Source: Fervidobacterium thailandense
GTDB taxonomy: Bacteria; Thermotogota; Thermotogae; Thermotogales; Fervidobacteriaceae
Length of the DNA stretch: 64,000 nucleotides
Assembly (NCBI RefSeq): GCF_001719065.1
Contig: NZ_LWAF01000004.1
Location: forward strand, 62,001-126,000
Reading direction: 5' to 3'
This document shows, piece by piece, positions 1-8,144 of this stretch; position 1 is the stretch's first letter, and every line of letters starts with the position of its first letter. The position numbers and the translations under genes are program-made. Below the pieces are notes generated by a model. That model searched no databases and was not told the origin of the DNA. It saw only the letters and a program-made list of their open reading frames with translations.

Positions 1-507
1 GCAAAGTGGCCGGAGGTTAGGAAAGAGTTCGTTGACCAGAGGTCCGAAGAACGTTTCGAACAACTGATGGCCATCATCAGAGGCATCAGAAACGTCAGGG
101 CGGAGGTTAACGTACCGCAGTCAACCAAGGTAGCAACCTACGTGAAAGGAATACTGAACGAGGAGGAAATAGGATACGTACAGTTCTTAGGGAACGTCGA
201 AAAGGTGGAGTTCGTTTCCGAACGCCCACAAGGCAGCGCCACCGCGTACGTATCTACGGACCTCGAAGTCTACGTTTCGTTGGGAGAACTCGTGGACATT
301 GGGAGTGAAATCTCCAGGTTGAGGAAAAAGGTGGAGAAACTCAAAGCCGATGCTGAGAAGTTCGCCAAGAAGCTGGCCGACGAGAACTTCCTAAACAACG
401 CTCCCGAAGACGTGGTCGAAGAAACCAGGGAAAAATACAGGACGATGACTGAACAAATCGAGCGGATCGAGCAAATAATCTCGGATTTGGAGGGAAATAG
501 AGCTTGA
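1..507 (+). CDS. valS: Valine--tRNA ligase, C-terminal part (5' end outside window)
   Basis: The reading frame is open from base 1 and encodes about 168 residues matching the end of bacterial valyl-tRNA synthetase. The first part is the end of the anticodon-binding domain (RSEERFEQLMAIIRGIRNVR, with the typical IRxxRxExNVP continuation). The last 65 or so residues form the charged helical arm (SRLRKKVEKLKADAEKFAKK) that makes the tRNA-contacting coiled coil. The catalytic Rossmann domain lies upstream of the window. The stop overlaps the TTG start of folC, so the two genes are translationally coupled. The enzyme charges tRNA-Val in the cytoplasm. Confidence 0.95.
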   Translation, partial: AKWPEVRKEFVDQRSEERFEQLMAIIRGIRNVRAEVNVPQSTKVATYVKGILNEEEIGYVQFLGNVEKVEFVSERPQGSATAYVSTDLEVYVSLGELVDIGSEISRLRKKVEKLKADAEKFAKKLADENFLNNAPEDVVEETREKYRTMTEQIERIEQIISDLEGNRA

Positions 508-1808
508 GTAAGTTTATCGATGCTCTGAAATACCTGTACTTCACAAGACCGTATAACACGATGAAACTCGGTCTGTTCAGAATAGAACAACTCCTTTCCC
601 AAATGGGCAACCCCCATTTGGGAGTTAAATTCTTCCACGTGACCGGTTCGAACGGTAAGGGAAGTGTGACCACATTCCTGGAGTATCTCACACACGAACA
701 TGGTAAAAGTGTTACGGGATATTACTCACCGCACCTCTCTACGATTCTCGAAAGGTTCAAGTATAACACCGTACCGATCGACGAAACACTCTTTGTGGAC
801 GCTCTCGAAGTCGTTAGGCCACACGCAGAACGACTCGACCAGTTCGGACCGGAGTTTTCTCCCAGTTTCTTCGAATTTGTAACGGCTATGTATTTCTACA
901 TAACCAAAAAACTGGGAGCCGAATTCGGCAGCGTGGAAGTTGGGCTAGGGGGCCGGTTCGACGCTACGAACGTTCTAACACCGGAAGTTTCGGTGATAAC
1001 CACGATCTCGCTGGAACACACAAACGTCCTGGGAGATACAGTTGAACAAATTGCCTTCGAAAAGGCGGGTATCGTGAAACCTGGCAAACCTGTCGTGATT
1101 GGCCAGATGCCGGAAGGTGCGAAAAACGTTATAAAACAAATCGCGCAGGAGCGCGGTTCAAAGGTTTACGAATACGGAAAGGACTTCGTAGCCGAAGTGG
1201 TTAAACTCGACTTTAACAAAAACATCTACAATTACTACGGTGATACTAAGATTGAAAACATTCCAGTGAAGTTAAATGGCAAGCATCAGCTGTACAACGT
1301 TGCCGTTGCGTTAAAAGCTTTCGAACTTGTACTTAAACCCGACGAAGATGCGGTCAGGAGCGCTTTTGAAAAGGCCTTCATACCTGGACGTTTCGAAGAG
1401 ATCGAAGGAATCATCTTCGATGGTGCTCACAACCCACAGGCAGCCGAAGCTTTCGTTGAAAACCTGGATCTGTACTTTCCCAACAAAACCCGCGCGGTAC
1501 TCTTTGGTATTCTCGACGATAAAGACAAGGAAAATGTCCTAAGGTTCATTGGTCCTCGCTGTCAAGCAATGATAGTTACCCGTCCGCCGTCAAAACGTGC
1601 GATGAAAGTGGAAGAAACATTCGAGATTGCAAAGAGGTACTGCCAAAAAGTTATCCTCGAACCCGATCCACTAAAAGCCGTTGAAATCCTCAAAAATTCT
1701 GAAGCGGAAGTAAAATTTGTGACCGGTTCCTTCTATTTGGTTGGACTCCTGAGAAGTTACGTAATGAACGGAAAAGTAAGCGAAGAACTGATTTTGGGAG
1801 GTGCATAG
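504..1808 (+). CDS. folC: Folylpolyglutamate synthase / dihydrofolate synthase
   Basis: 434 residues, normal for the Mur-ligase-like FolC family. It adds glutamate to folates (and may add it to dihydropteroate) using ATP. Visible motifs are the P-loop GSNGKGSV near residue 50, the SPHL motif near residue 74, EVGLGGRFDATN near residue 146 (magnesium and substrate loop), SLEHTNVLGDT near 172, and FDGAHNP near 307. The start is TTG at 504, preceded by GGAGGG at 488-493 and overlapping the valS stop as TTGA. It sits in a valS-folC-rsfS run on the same strand. Confidence 0.95.
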   Translation: MSKFIDALKYLYFTRPYNTMKLGLFRIEQLLSQMGNPHLGVKFFHVTGSNGKGSVTTFLEYLTHEHGKSVTGYYSPHLSTILERFKYNTVPIDETLFVDALEVVRPHAERLDQFGPEFSPSFFEFVTAMYFYITKKLGAEFGSVEVGLGGRFDATNVLTPEVSVITTISLEHTNVLGDTVEQIAFEKAGIVKPGKPVVIGQMPEGAKNVIKQIAQERGSKVYEYGKDFVAEVVKLDFNKNIYNYYGDTKIENIPVKLNGKHQLYNVAVALKAFELVLKPDEDAVRSAFEKAFIPGRFEEIEGIIFDGAHNPQAAEAFVENLDLYFPNKTRAVLFGILDDKDKENVLRFIGPRCQAMIVTRPPSKRAMKVEETFEIAKRYCQKVILEPDPLKAVEILKNSEAEVKFVTGSFYLVGLLRSYVMNGKVSEELILGGA

Positions 1809-1809
1809 G

Positions 1810-2139
1810 TTGGAAGTTTTGAGGAAGCTCAAAGAGAGGTTGGATAAAAAGGAAGCAATCGACATTGTTATCCTGGATATGTCGAGGACAAGGTTACTGA
1901 CAGACTATTTCGTCATATGCACGGCAAACAGCAACACGCATCTCAAGAGCTTGAGGGATGAAGTTGTTGAGTTTTTCGAGGAGATAGGCAAACCTCTCAT
2001 TTACTACGATCGCGGTGAGGGATACGACTGGATTTTGGTAGATGCCGGTGAGATCGTGGTGCACATCTTCCTGAAACATGCGCGCGAATTCTACGATATC
2101 GAACATCTCTGGATCGATGCGGAGAGGGTAAGAGTTTAG
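1810..2139 (+). CDS. rsfS: Ribosomal silencing factor RsfS
   Basis: About 109 residues of the RsfS/Iojap family, which binds ribosomal protein L14 and blocks subunit joining under starvation. The family core is visible: DIVILDMSRTRLLTDYFVICTANSNTH, then YDRGEGYDWILVDAGEIVVHIF and YDIEHLW at the end. I prefer the TTG at 1810, because GGGAGGTG (1796-1803) lies 6 bases upstream. The GTG at 1801 would fall inside that ribosome binding site and overlap folC. It directly follows folC. Confidence 0.93.
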   Translation: MEVLRKLKERLDKKEAIDIVILDMSRTRLLTDYFVICTANSNTHLKSLRDEVVEFFEEIGKPLIYYDRGEGYDWILVDAGEIVVHIFLKHAREFYDIEHLWIDAERVRV

Positions 2140-2141
2140 TT

Positions 2142-3380
2142 ATGCTGCTAAAAAACGTTGCAATACTAAGAAATTCTAACTCTTTGGAGTTCGGGGATAT
2201 CAGAATTGACGGAAGATTCATCGCGGAAATAGGTCAGAATTTGGTTCCTCATCAATCCGAAGAAGTCCTTGACTTCAGAGGTAGTAAATGCGTTTCTGTG
2301 GGATTTGTAAACACACACACGCACTCACCCATGTCTCTTTTAAGAGCCTTCGCCGAGGATCTCCCGTTCAACGAATGGCTTTTCGAAAAGATACTCCCAG
2401 CAGAGGAGAGATTAACTCCTGAAGCGGTTTACTATGGAACGATGGTTTCGATGATGGAAATGGTTTCTCACGGTGTTGTCGCATTTTGCGACATGTACTT
2501 TCACATGGATGCAGTTGCCCAGGCCGTAGCTGATTTTGGTATGAAGGCCGTTCTAACGAGGGGACTCGTTGACGAAAACGGTGATGACAACGGACGGTTG
2601 GAAGAAGCCTTGAAGCTCTACGAGAAATGGCACGGGTTTGACGACAGAATTTTCGTTGGCCTTGGCCCACACGCGCCTTACACATGTTCAAAACCCTACC
2701 TTCGAAGGATTTTAGATATCGCAAAAGTGAACGATATGCTTGTAACTATGCATTTCTTTGAGAATTCCTGGGAAAGGGAAAAGTACTCACCTGAAGAGAT
2801 AATGCGCTTAGGATTTGACGAAGTTCACTTCCTGCCCGTACATTGTGTACACTTGAATTCTGAAGAACTTAAGCTTTTGTCAAACTCCTATCCATCCATC
2901 AACGTGGTAAGTAACATGAAACTGGGCAACGGTGTACCCCCGGTCGCCGAGATGCTCAAGGAAGGTCTAAAACTCACGATTGGTACGGACGGCCCTTCAA
3001 GTAACAACTCCCTTAACCCGTTGTTCGACACGCGCGTGATGGTGCTGACACAAAAAATGAGTAACCCGGAGAACGTAAAAGTTACGCAGGCTTACACCAT
3101 ACTCACAAAGCACGGTTACGAAGCCCTCAGATTGAATGGTGGAGAACTCGCTCCGGGAATGCCCGCGGATTTAATTTTGATAGATCTGTTTAACCCCCAA
3201 CTCCAACCCATAAACCGCGCACTTGAAAACCTCATCCACACGTTCGACGGCCGCGTTTTTGCAACGATGGTAAATGGCAAGTTTGTCTACTACGATGGTA
3301 AGTTCCCCACGATAGACGCTCTGGAGGTGCTCGAACGATTTACGACTTTCTCGCGGATGGTTACAGGTACAGAAAACTGA
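2142..3380 (+). CDS. mtaD: 5-methylthioadenosine/S-adenosylhomocysteine deaminase
   Basis: 412-residue amidohydrolase of the MTA/SAH deaminase group, which deaminates methylthioadenosine and S-adenosylhomocysteine to the inosine forms. The metal-binding HTHSPMSLLRAFAEDLPFNEWL motif (residues about 59-80) is diagnostic for this subgroup. Further metal and catalytic positions are GPHAPYTCS (about 177), HFFENSWE (about 203), HCVHL (about 231) and GTDGPSSNNS (about 284). The C-terminal LAPGMPADLILIDL closes the small beta domain. Substrate choice within the subgroup is inferred from the motif. Its end overlaps the next gene by 43 bases if that gene starts at ATT. Confidence 0.9.
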   Translation: MLLKNVAILRNSNSLEFGDIRIDGRFIAEIGQNLVPHQSEEVLDFRGSKCVSVGFVNTHTHSPMSLLRAFAEDLPFNEWLFEKILPAEERLTPEAVYYGTMVSMMEMVSHGVVAFCDMYFHMDAVAQAVADFGMKAVLTRGLVDENGDDNGRLEEALKLYEKWHGFDDRIFVGLGPHAPYTCSKPYLRRILDIAKVNDMLVTMHFFENSWEREKYSPEEIMRLGFDEVHFLPVHCVHLNSEELKLLSNSYPSINVVSNMKLGNGVPPVAEMLKEGLKLTIGTDGPSSNNSLNPLFDTRVMVLTQKMSNPENVKVTQAYTILTKHGYEALRLNGGELAPGMPADLILIDLFNPQLQPINRALENLIHTFDGRVFATMVNGKFVYYDGKFPTIDALEVLERFTTFSRMVTGTEN

Positions 3381-4264
3381 GTGTTGAACTTAAGAAAAAG
3401 TACGGTGAGAGGGTCCAGCGTCTACCACTGAACGCTGGCTTCACGTGTCCCAACAGGGAAAACGGTAAACCTGGGTGTTTTTTCTGCGATGAAACGGGGA
3501 GTGGCTTTACGACCTTCGCTGGAATAACCATCAAAGAACAAATTCAACTGATGAAGGAGCGTTACAGGAAGAAAGGTATAAAAAAGTTCATTGCTTACTT
3601 CCAAAATTACACGAACACGTACGCTCCGCTTGAAATACTTGAGCAGACCTACGTTCAAGCATTGGACGAAGACGTAGTGCAACTGGACATCGCAACCCGA
3701 CCGGATTGCATCAACGAGGAAATTCTCGAGATGTTGAAGAGGATAAGCCAAAGATATAACATATCGGTCTCTCTTGACATGGGCCTTCAAACCGCCAATT
3801 ACCACACCCTTGTGAAAATCAACCGAGGTCACACACTTGCAGAGTACATTAACGCAGTACTGATGGTAAAAAAGTTCGGTTTTGAAATCGTCTCGCACGT
3901 CATTTTGAACCTCCCAGGCGACAACATGCTCGACGTGATCGAATCGGCGAAGATACTCTCAGCTCTCCGTGTTGATGGTGTGAAGATTCACTCTCTTTAC
4001 ATCGTGGAAGGTAGCATGTTCGGGGAGATGTACAAGAGAAACCAGCTCGAGATATGCTCTCTCGAAACTTACGTTGACAGGGTTGTCAGATTTCTGGAGA
4101 ACCTCTCACCACGCATAACAATCCACCGACTTGTGGCGGACCCACCAACGACTGGTACGTTATTCGGCAACTGGGGAAAATCGAAGTTGGAGATAGTCAA
4201 CATGATCGAAAGAAAGCTTGAAGATGATGATACTTATCAAGGCAAACGCGCAAAGGTTATCTAA
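3338..4264 (+). CDS. Radical SAM protein, TIGR01212/YhcC-like, apparent ATT start
   Basis: 308 residues. The cluster-binding segment (bases about 3446-3487) is FTCPNRENGKPGCFFCDE, with the extended Cys spacing of TIGR01212-type radical SAM proteins. It is followed by YFQNYTNTYAP, IATRPDCINEEIL, DMGLQTANYHTL and the C-terminal HRLVADPP. The first in-frame ATG (3551) lies after all three cysteines, so it cannot be the true start. Between the frame's upstream stop (3299-3301) and those cysteines there is no ATG, GTG or TTG. The only plausible start is ATT at 3338, which has GGAGGTG (3323-3329) 8 bases upstream. Function of the family is not established; reductive radical chemistry is inferred. 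Confidence 0.85.
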   Translation: MYDFLADGYRYRKLSVELKKKYGERVQRLPLNAGFTCPNRENGKPGCFFCDETGSGFTTFAGITIKEQIQLMKERYRKKGIKKFIAYFQNYTNTYAPLEILEQTYVQALDEDVVQLDIATRPDCINEEILEMLKRISQRYNISVSLDMGLQTANYHTLVKINRGHTLAEYINAVLMVKKFGFEIVSHVILNLPGDNMLDVIESAKILSALRVDGVKIHSLYIVEGSMFGEMYKRNQLEICSLETYVDRVVRFLENLSPRITIHRLVADPPTTGTLFGNWGKSKLEIVNMIERKLEDDDTYQGKRAKVI

Positions 4265-4271
4265 CACCAAT

Positions 4272-4311
4272 AAAAGAATGGCCGCCGAGAAAACTCGGCG
4301 GCCATTCTTTT
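4272..4311. terminator. Bidirectional intrinsic terminator
   Basis: An 18-base perfect inverted repeat (AAAAGAATGGCCGCCGAG, loop AAAA) gives T-rich tails on both strands. It separates the convergent radical SAM gene and the binding-protein gene. Confidence 0.92.
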
Positions 4312-4324
4312 ATCCCCAGTGTGA

Positions 4325-6172
4325 TTATTTCTCCTTCCAGACGACGTAGAAGTCCATACCAGGTCGCATCGGGTTGTCGTACCAACCCTTGACCCACGTT
4401 CTCTGGACGCGGACACCAAGTGGTTGATAAACCGGTACGCTGATGCAGTTGTCAATGACGAACTTCTGGATCTGGAGGTACAATTTTGCCCTAACTTGTG
4501 GATCGGTTTCAGCAGCTGCTTGCTCGATCAGGTCGTCAAGGCTCTTGCCACCGAGTTCCTTCCTTGGAGTGCTGACAAATTTTCTGAAGTTTTCACCCTG
4601 TCTTCCAGAGTAGTCACCTTTGCTGTGGTAGTAGGTGAATATGAAGTTATCCGGGTCTGGGAAGTCTGCAAGCCATCCAAGGATGAAGACCGGGAGTTCT
4701 CCACGCTTTGTAGCATCCAAGAATGTTGGCCATTGCAGTGGTTGCACATCGATCTTTGCCTTACCGGGTGCGGCCATCTCAAGGTACATCTTGATCATTT
4801 CTGCAACCCTCTGGCGTGCCACGTTACCCTGGTTGTACGCAACGCTGAACTTGAATCCCTTTGCCCAGGCTTGTCCATTCCAAGCCTTCATCAAATTGTT
4901 CCGAACTTCCGTAAGGTTGAACTTGTAGAGTGGAAGCGATGGATCAAATCCGAGCAATCCCTCGGGCAATGCCGTTGGAATCCTCTTACCGAATCCTTTC
5001 AGAACGTCCCTGATGAGAGCATCGTAGTTGATTGCAGCAGCAATTGCCTTCCTTGCGTAGATGTCATTGAAGAAGTCGGGTGGGATACCATTTCCGTCAA
5101 GTTTACCACTACCGATGTACTTGCTCGACGGGTTGACCGACCAGTTGAACGCGACGACCGTCACGGAAAGTGTTGGTATGTTCTCGATTATCTGAATGTC
5201 CTTGTTACCCCTAAGTTGGTCAAGGTACTCGAGAACAACGGCTATCGAGTCTGCATCACCGCGTTCAAGCATCGCTTTCCTTGTTGACCACTCGTCGATA
5301 CCCCAAATGATAACTTTCTTAAGTTTTGGAGCTCCTCTCCAGTACTGCTCGTTGGCTACGAGTGTGACTTTCTGCTGTTTCCTATCCCACTCTGCAAGCT
5401 TGAACGGACCGGTACCGTTTGTCCAAGCGTAAAGTGGAGATTCTTCCTTCTTCATGTCCTTCCATTTCCACCAAGTATCGGCCTTACCATCCCAAAGCCC
5501 GATTTTGATACAAGTTTCTTTGTCCAGTATCGCAGCCCAGTTTGCACTCTGAGCGATGATGTTCATGAACGGTCCGTACGGCCTCTTGAGCTTGATTACA
5601 ACGTTGTCACCTTGAACCTCTATAGCTGGGTCAACAACCTGTTTGTAGAAATCGATCAACTTTTGTCTGTACTCGGGCTTCGGTTCACCAGTCTTGGCGT
5701 CGAAAATTTCGCTTACAGGTTTGCCAACGAACTCTTCAAGTGCTTCGTCCCTCGAGTGCGTTCCGAACAGTGCGTACCAAAGCATCCACATTGGACCGCC
5801 CTCTGGATCGTAGAGCAGTCCTCTTTCGAACGAGTACTCAACATCCTCGGGTGTCAACGGGTTACCGTTGTGGAACTTGACGCCCTTCCTGATCGGGAAA
5901 ATGTACGTCTTTCCACCATCTTTGATAAGACCGTTCTTAACGCTTGGAACCTCGGTAGCCAACCTCGGTTCGAACTCACTGACGCTCCTACCCTTGTAAG
6001 CAATCAAGTTCTCGTAGACGTTGTAGATAACCTCTCCACTAGCCGTGTCATACGCAAGGTGTGGGTCAAGAGTATCTGGTTCACCAATCGTAGCGGAGAC
6101 GTAAACCGTTGGATCAAAAGCAAAGGTGAACGCAACCAGCAAAACGCCAAGCATCACCAAGAGCTTCTTCAC
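4325..6172 (-). CDS. ABC transporter substrate-binding protein, family 5 (peptide/nickel type)
   Basis: 615 residues, starting at GTG with GGGGGGAT 6 bases upstream. Residues 1-19 form a signal peptide with no lipobox cysteine, so the protein is probably periplasmic rather than lipid-anchored. SBP_bac_5 features include ATIGEPDTLDPHLAYDT near the mature N-terminus, IRKGVKFHNGNPLTPEDVEYSFER near 105, and YARKAIAAAINYDALIRDVLKGFGK near 375. No permease or ATPase genes are next to it, so it is an orphan binding protein. Ligands in this family in Thermotogota range from oligopeptides to oligosaccharides; the sequence alone does not decide. Confidence 0.9.
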   Translation of the reverse strand: MKKLLVMLGVLLVAFTFAFDPTVYVSATIGEPDTLDPHLAYDTASGEVIYNVYENLIAYKGRSVSEFEPRLATEVPSVKNGLIKDGGKTYIFPIRKGVKFHNGNPLTPEDVEYSFERGLLYDPEGGPMWMLWYALFGTHSRDEALEEFVGKPVSEIFDAKTGEPKPEYRQKLIDFYKQVVDPAIEVQGDNVVIKLKRPYGPFMNIIAQSANWAAILDKETCIKIGLWDGKADTWWKWKDMKKEESPLYAWTNGTGPFKLAEWDRKQQKVTLVANEQYWRGAPKLKKVIIWGIDEWSTRKAMLERGDADSIAVVLEYLDQLRGNKDIQIIENIPTLSVTVVAFNWSVNPSSKYIGSGKLDGNGIPPDFFNDIYARKAIAAAINYDALIRDVLKGFGKRIPTALPEGLLGFDPSLPLYKFNLTEVRNNLMKAWNGQAWAKGFKFSVAYNQGNVARQRVAEMIKMYLEMAAPGKAKIDVQPLQWPTFLDATKRGELPVFILGWLADFPDPDNFIFTYYHSKGDYSGRQGENFRKFVSTPRKELGGKSLDDLIEQAAAETDPQVRAKLYLQIQKFVIDNCISVPVYQPLGVRVQRTWVKGWYDNPMRPGMDFYVVWKEK

Positions 6173-6227
6173 ACAAATCCCCCCTTAAACAGAGTGTGGA
6201 ACTTGCAAAGGTATATGGGCTAAGTTT

Positions 6228-6233
6228 ATTATA
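6228..6233 (-). promoter_or_regulatory. Probable -10 element for the binding-protein gene
   Basis: TATAAT on the minus strand about 55 bases upstream of the GTG start, in a context (GGTATAAT) that recurs before other genes here. No convincing -35 at 16-18 bases. Confidence 0.5.
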
Positions 6234-6360
6234 CCACAACTTTTCACTTTTAGTGCAATCACCTAACTGATTCTCCTCTCGCGTTTATGAACAGTTAGAG
6301 ATTACCACATCGCCAAATCTTTAATTTGGAAACCGTTGCAAGTTCGTTCGACAAGCGAAT

Positions 6361-6390
6361 TTGACATTGGAAACATATACATGATATAAT
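6361..6390 (+). promoter_or_regulatory. Sigma-70-type promoter of the peroxiredoxin-ferritin pair
   Basis: TTGACA (6361-6366), an 18-base spacer and TATAAT (6385-6390). The leader then carries AGGAGGTGA at 6408-6416. An inverted repeat CCAAAT-N5-ATTTGG (6313-6329) lies upstream and could be an operator; that is speculative. Confidence 0.8.
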
Positions 6391-6421
6391 GTTGTACGGA
6401 ATTTCCCAGGAGGTGAAAATC

Positions 6422-6883
6422 ATGTTGTTAGTAGGATGTAAAGTTAAAGACTTCGAGCTTTTCAGCCACAACCTGGAGAGGGTAAAGCTGTCAGAACAAC
6501 AAGAACCGGTGGTCCTTGTCTTTTATCCCGGTGCGTTCACCAGTGTTTGCGAACGCGAGCTTTGCACGTTCAGGGACTCTTTGGCAAAGTTCAACAACCT
6601 GGGGGTTACCGTTCTGGGTATCAGCGTAGACTCACCGTTTGCAAATAAGGCGTTCGCAGAAAAGAACAGACTCAACTTCAGGCTGTTGTCGGATTTCGGT
6701 GCGAAGGTTTCCAGGGAATACTGCGGCGTGCACGAAGATTTTCTCGGAGTACCCGGATTCGTCGTTTCAAAGAGAGCCGTCTTTGTTATCAAAAACGGGG
6801 AAATAAAGTACTCTTGGATCAGTGACGATCCAGGCAAAGAACCACCGTACGAGGAAGTTTTCGCACTTTTGAAGAGTATTTAA
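6422..6883 (+). CDS. Peroxiredoxin, BCP-type
   Basis: 153 residues, starting at the ATG that follows AGGAGGTGA by 5 bases. A longer frame opens at 6389, but that codon lies inside the -10 box, so it is not used. It reduces hydroperoxides with thiols. The active-site segment FYPGAFTSVCERELCTF carries the peroxidatic Cys at about residue 43 and a second Cys five residues later (Cys-x4-Cys), the arrangement of BCP-type 2-Cys enzymes. GISVDSPFANKAF and the late GVPGF motif fit the thioredoxin-fold family. It is paired with ferritin under one promoter, suggesting joint oxidative-stress and iron control. Confidence 0.92.
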   Translation: MLLVGCKVKDFELFSHNLERVKLSEQQEPVVLVFYPGAFTSVCERELCTFRDSLAKFNNLGVTVLGISVDSPFANKAFAEKNRLNFRLLSDFGAKVSREYCGVHEDFLGVPGFVVSKRAVFVIKNGEIKYSWISDDPGKEPPYEEVFALLKSI

Positions 6884-6919
6884 CAACCGCAAAAATGGGA
6901 CCAGTGGGAGGGAGACACG

Positions 6920-7411
6920 ATGATACCTGAGAAGGTTTTGAAAGTATTGAACGAGCAAGTTGGTAAGGAACTGTACTCGGCGTACCTCTACCTTTCCATG
7001 GCAACGTACTTCGATGCCGAGGATTTGCAAGGATTCGCGCATTGGATGAAAGTCCAGGCAAAAGAGGAACTCGGCCACGCGATGAAGATTTATGAGTACA
7101 TCTATGAAAGAGGTGGGCGAGTCGAACTGCCCGCTTTGGAAAAACCCAGGTGTCAGTGGGATTCACCACTTGAAGCCTTCAAACAAGCTCTCGAACATGA
7201 AAGATTCATAACCTCGAGTATACACAACATTCTTGAGCTGGCACGTGCAGAGAACGATCATCCAACGGCGAATTTTATCCAGTGGTTTGTAAAAGAACAA
7301 GTTGAGGAAGAAGCACAAGTTGAATTCATCGTTAGAAAACTTCAGAAATTGGGAGATTCGCCTGTGGCACTCTATATGCTCGACAAGGACTTGGGAAACA
7401 GAGCAGAGTAA
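6920..7411 (+). CDS. ftn: Ferritin
   Basis: 163-residue bacterial ferritin of the non-heme type. It oxidises ferrous iron and stores it in a 24-subunit shell. The ferroxidase ligands are recognisable: E17 in LNEQVGKELYSAYLYLSM, AKEELGHAMK (E50/H53 region), ALEHERF (E94) and KEQVEEEAQ (E127 to E130). The start is ATG after GGGAGGGAG. It lies 36 bases after the peroxiredoxin gene and is followed by a terminator, so the two form a small operon for oxygen and iron stress in an anaerobe. Confidence 0.96.
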   Translation: MIPEKVLKVLNEQVGKELYSAYLYLSMATYFDAEDLQGFAHWMKVQAKEELGHAMKIYEYIYERGGRVELPALEKPRCQWDSPLEAFKQALEHERFITSSIHNILELARAENDHPTANFIQWFVKEQVEEEAQVEFIVRKLQKLGDSPVALYMLDKDLGNRAE

Positions 7412-7422
7412 AACTTCAAAAC

Positions 7423-7449
7423 CGCCCCTCAAAGGGGGCGTTGTTTTTT
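7423..7449. terminator. Intrinsic terminator after ferritin
   Basis: CGCCCC / GGGGCG stem with loop TCAAAG, then a T-rich run on the plus strand. It sits at the convergence with the endonuclease V gene and may act on both strands. Confidence 0.88.
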
Positions 7450-8140
7450 ACTGTTGTTTTCTCAGCTTTTCCAATCTCAGCAACTGTGTGTAATGATGAG
7501 CTAAACGAGTAGGTTCTGGCAATTTATATCCACGGAACATTTTTGTGGTTACCCTGAGAGCACTCTCTGGATCACACAGGTGACCAGGTGAGATATACAC
7601 CGGCGAAGCGCGTGGTTTTGGTATGTAGCAGTACCCCAAAACATCACCGTTGCGGTCAAGAAGTGGTTCTGGGAATCCAAGCAAAGGTTCATTCTTACAC
7701 ACACCGTACAGTCGTTTTTTTGCTACACCGATCGTCGGGAGGTTAACTAATATACCAAAATGACTTGCAATTCCCAGTCTTCGCGGATGCGCAATACCTT
7801 GTCCGTCCAAGAATACTATATCCGGTACCTGTCCCTGTTTTTTCGCTTTGAAAAAACAGTCAAGTAAAACCGGCAGTTCACGAAACGCCAACAAACCGGG
7901 TACGTATGGAAACGTTACCTTCTTCTCAGAACAGTAGACGGAAACTAAGTTTAAACTTCTATCGAGAACAACAAGCACACCCAGTGCAAAATCATTAACG
8001 TATGTAACATCCATTCCGCCAATTAAATTAACGTGCTCATCCAACAGTTCTTGTAATACCACCCTCTTCGATAACCTCTGCTGAATCTCAACAAACCTTT
8101 GCACAGCTTGGTCATTTAAGTAAACGTTCTCCATTTTCAT
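7448..8140 (-). CDS. nfi: Endonuclease V (deoxyinosine 3'-endonuclease)
   Basis: 230 residues, the normal length. It cleaves DNA near deoxyinosine, the product of adenine deamination, which matters at high temperature. Catalytic acidic residues are visible in IGGMDVTY (first Asp, about residue 43), LLAFRELP (Glu, about 89) and FLDGQGIAHPRRLG (Asp, about 110). PYVPG is the wedge motif that separates strands at the lesion. It is the last gene of a three-gene minus-strand run, starting only 4 bases after the stop of an IT-superfamily permease; no functional link is obvious. Confidence 0.95.
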   Translation of the reverse strand: MKMENVYLNDQAVQRFVEIQQRLSKRVVLQELLDEHVNLIGGMDVTYVNDFALGVLVVLDRSLNLVSVYCSEKKVTFPYVPGLLAFRELPVLLDCFFKAKKQGQVPDIVFLDGQGIAHPRRLGIASHFGILVNLPTIGVAKKRLYGVCKNEPLLGFPEPLLDRNGDVLGYCYIPKPRASPVYISPGHLCDPESALRVTTKMFRGYKLPEPTRLAHHYTQLLRLEKLRKQQ

Positions 8141-8144
8141 CGCC

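Noticed and set aside
3551-4264. Radical SAM gene as a truncated pseudogene starting at ATG 3551
   Set aside because: The upstream frame is open and contains an intact Cys motif and a good ribosome binding site; truncation is not needed.
4424-6223. Long open frames (200-290 codons) on the plus strand across the binding-protein gene
   Set aside because: They are antisense to a clear SBP family gene, have no ribosome binding site, and their translations show no family motifs.
6389-6421. N-terminal extension of the peroxiredoxin from ATG 6389
   Set aside because: That ATG overlaps the TATAAT box, and a strong ribosome binding site lies 5 bases before the ATG at 6422.
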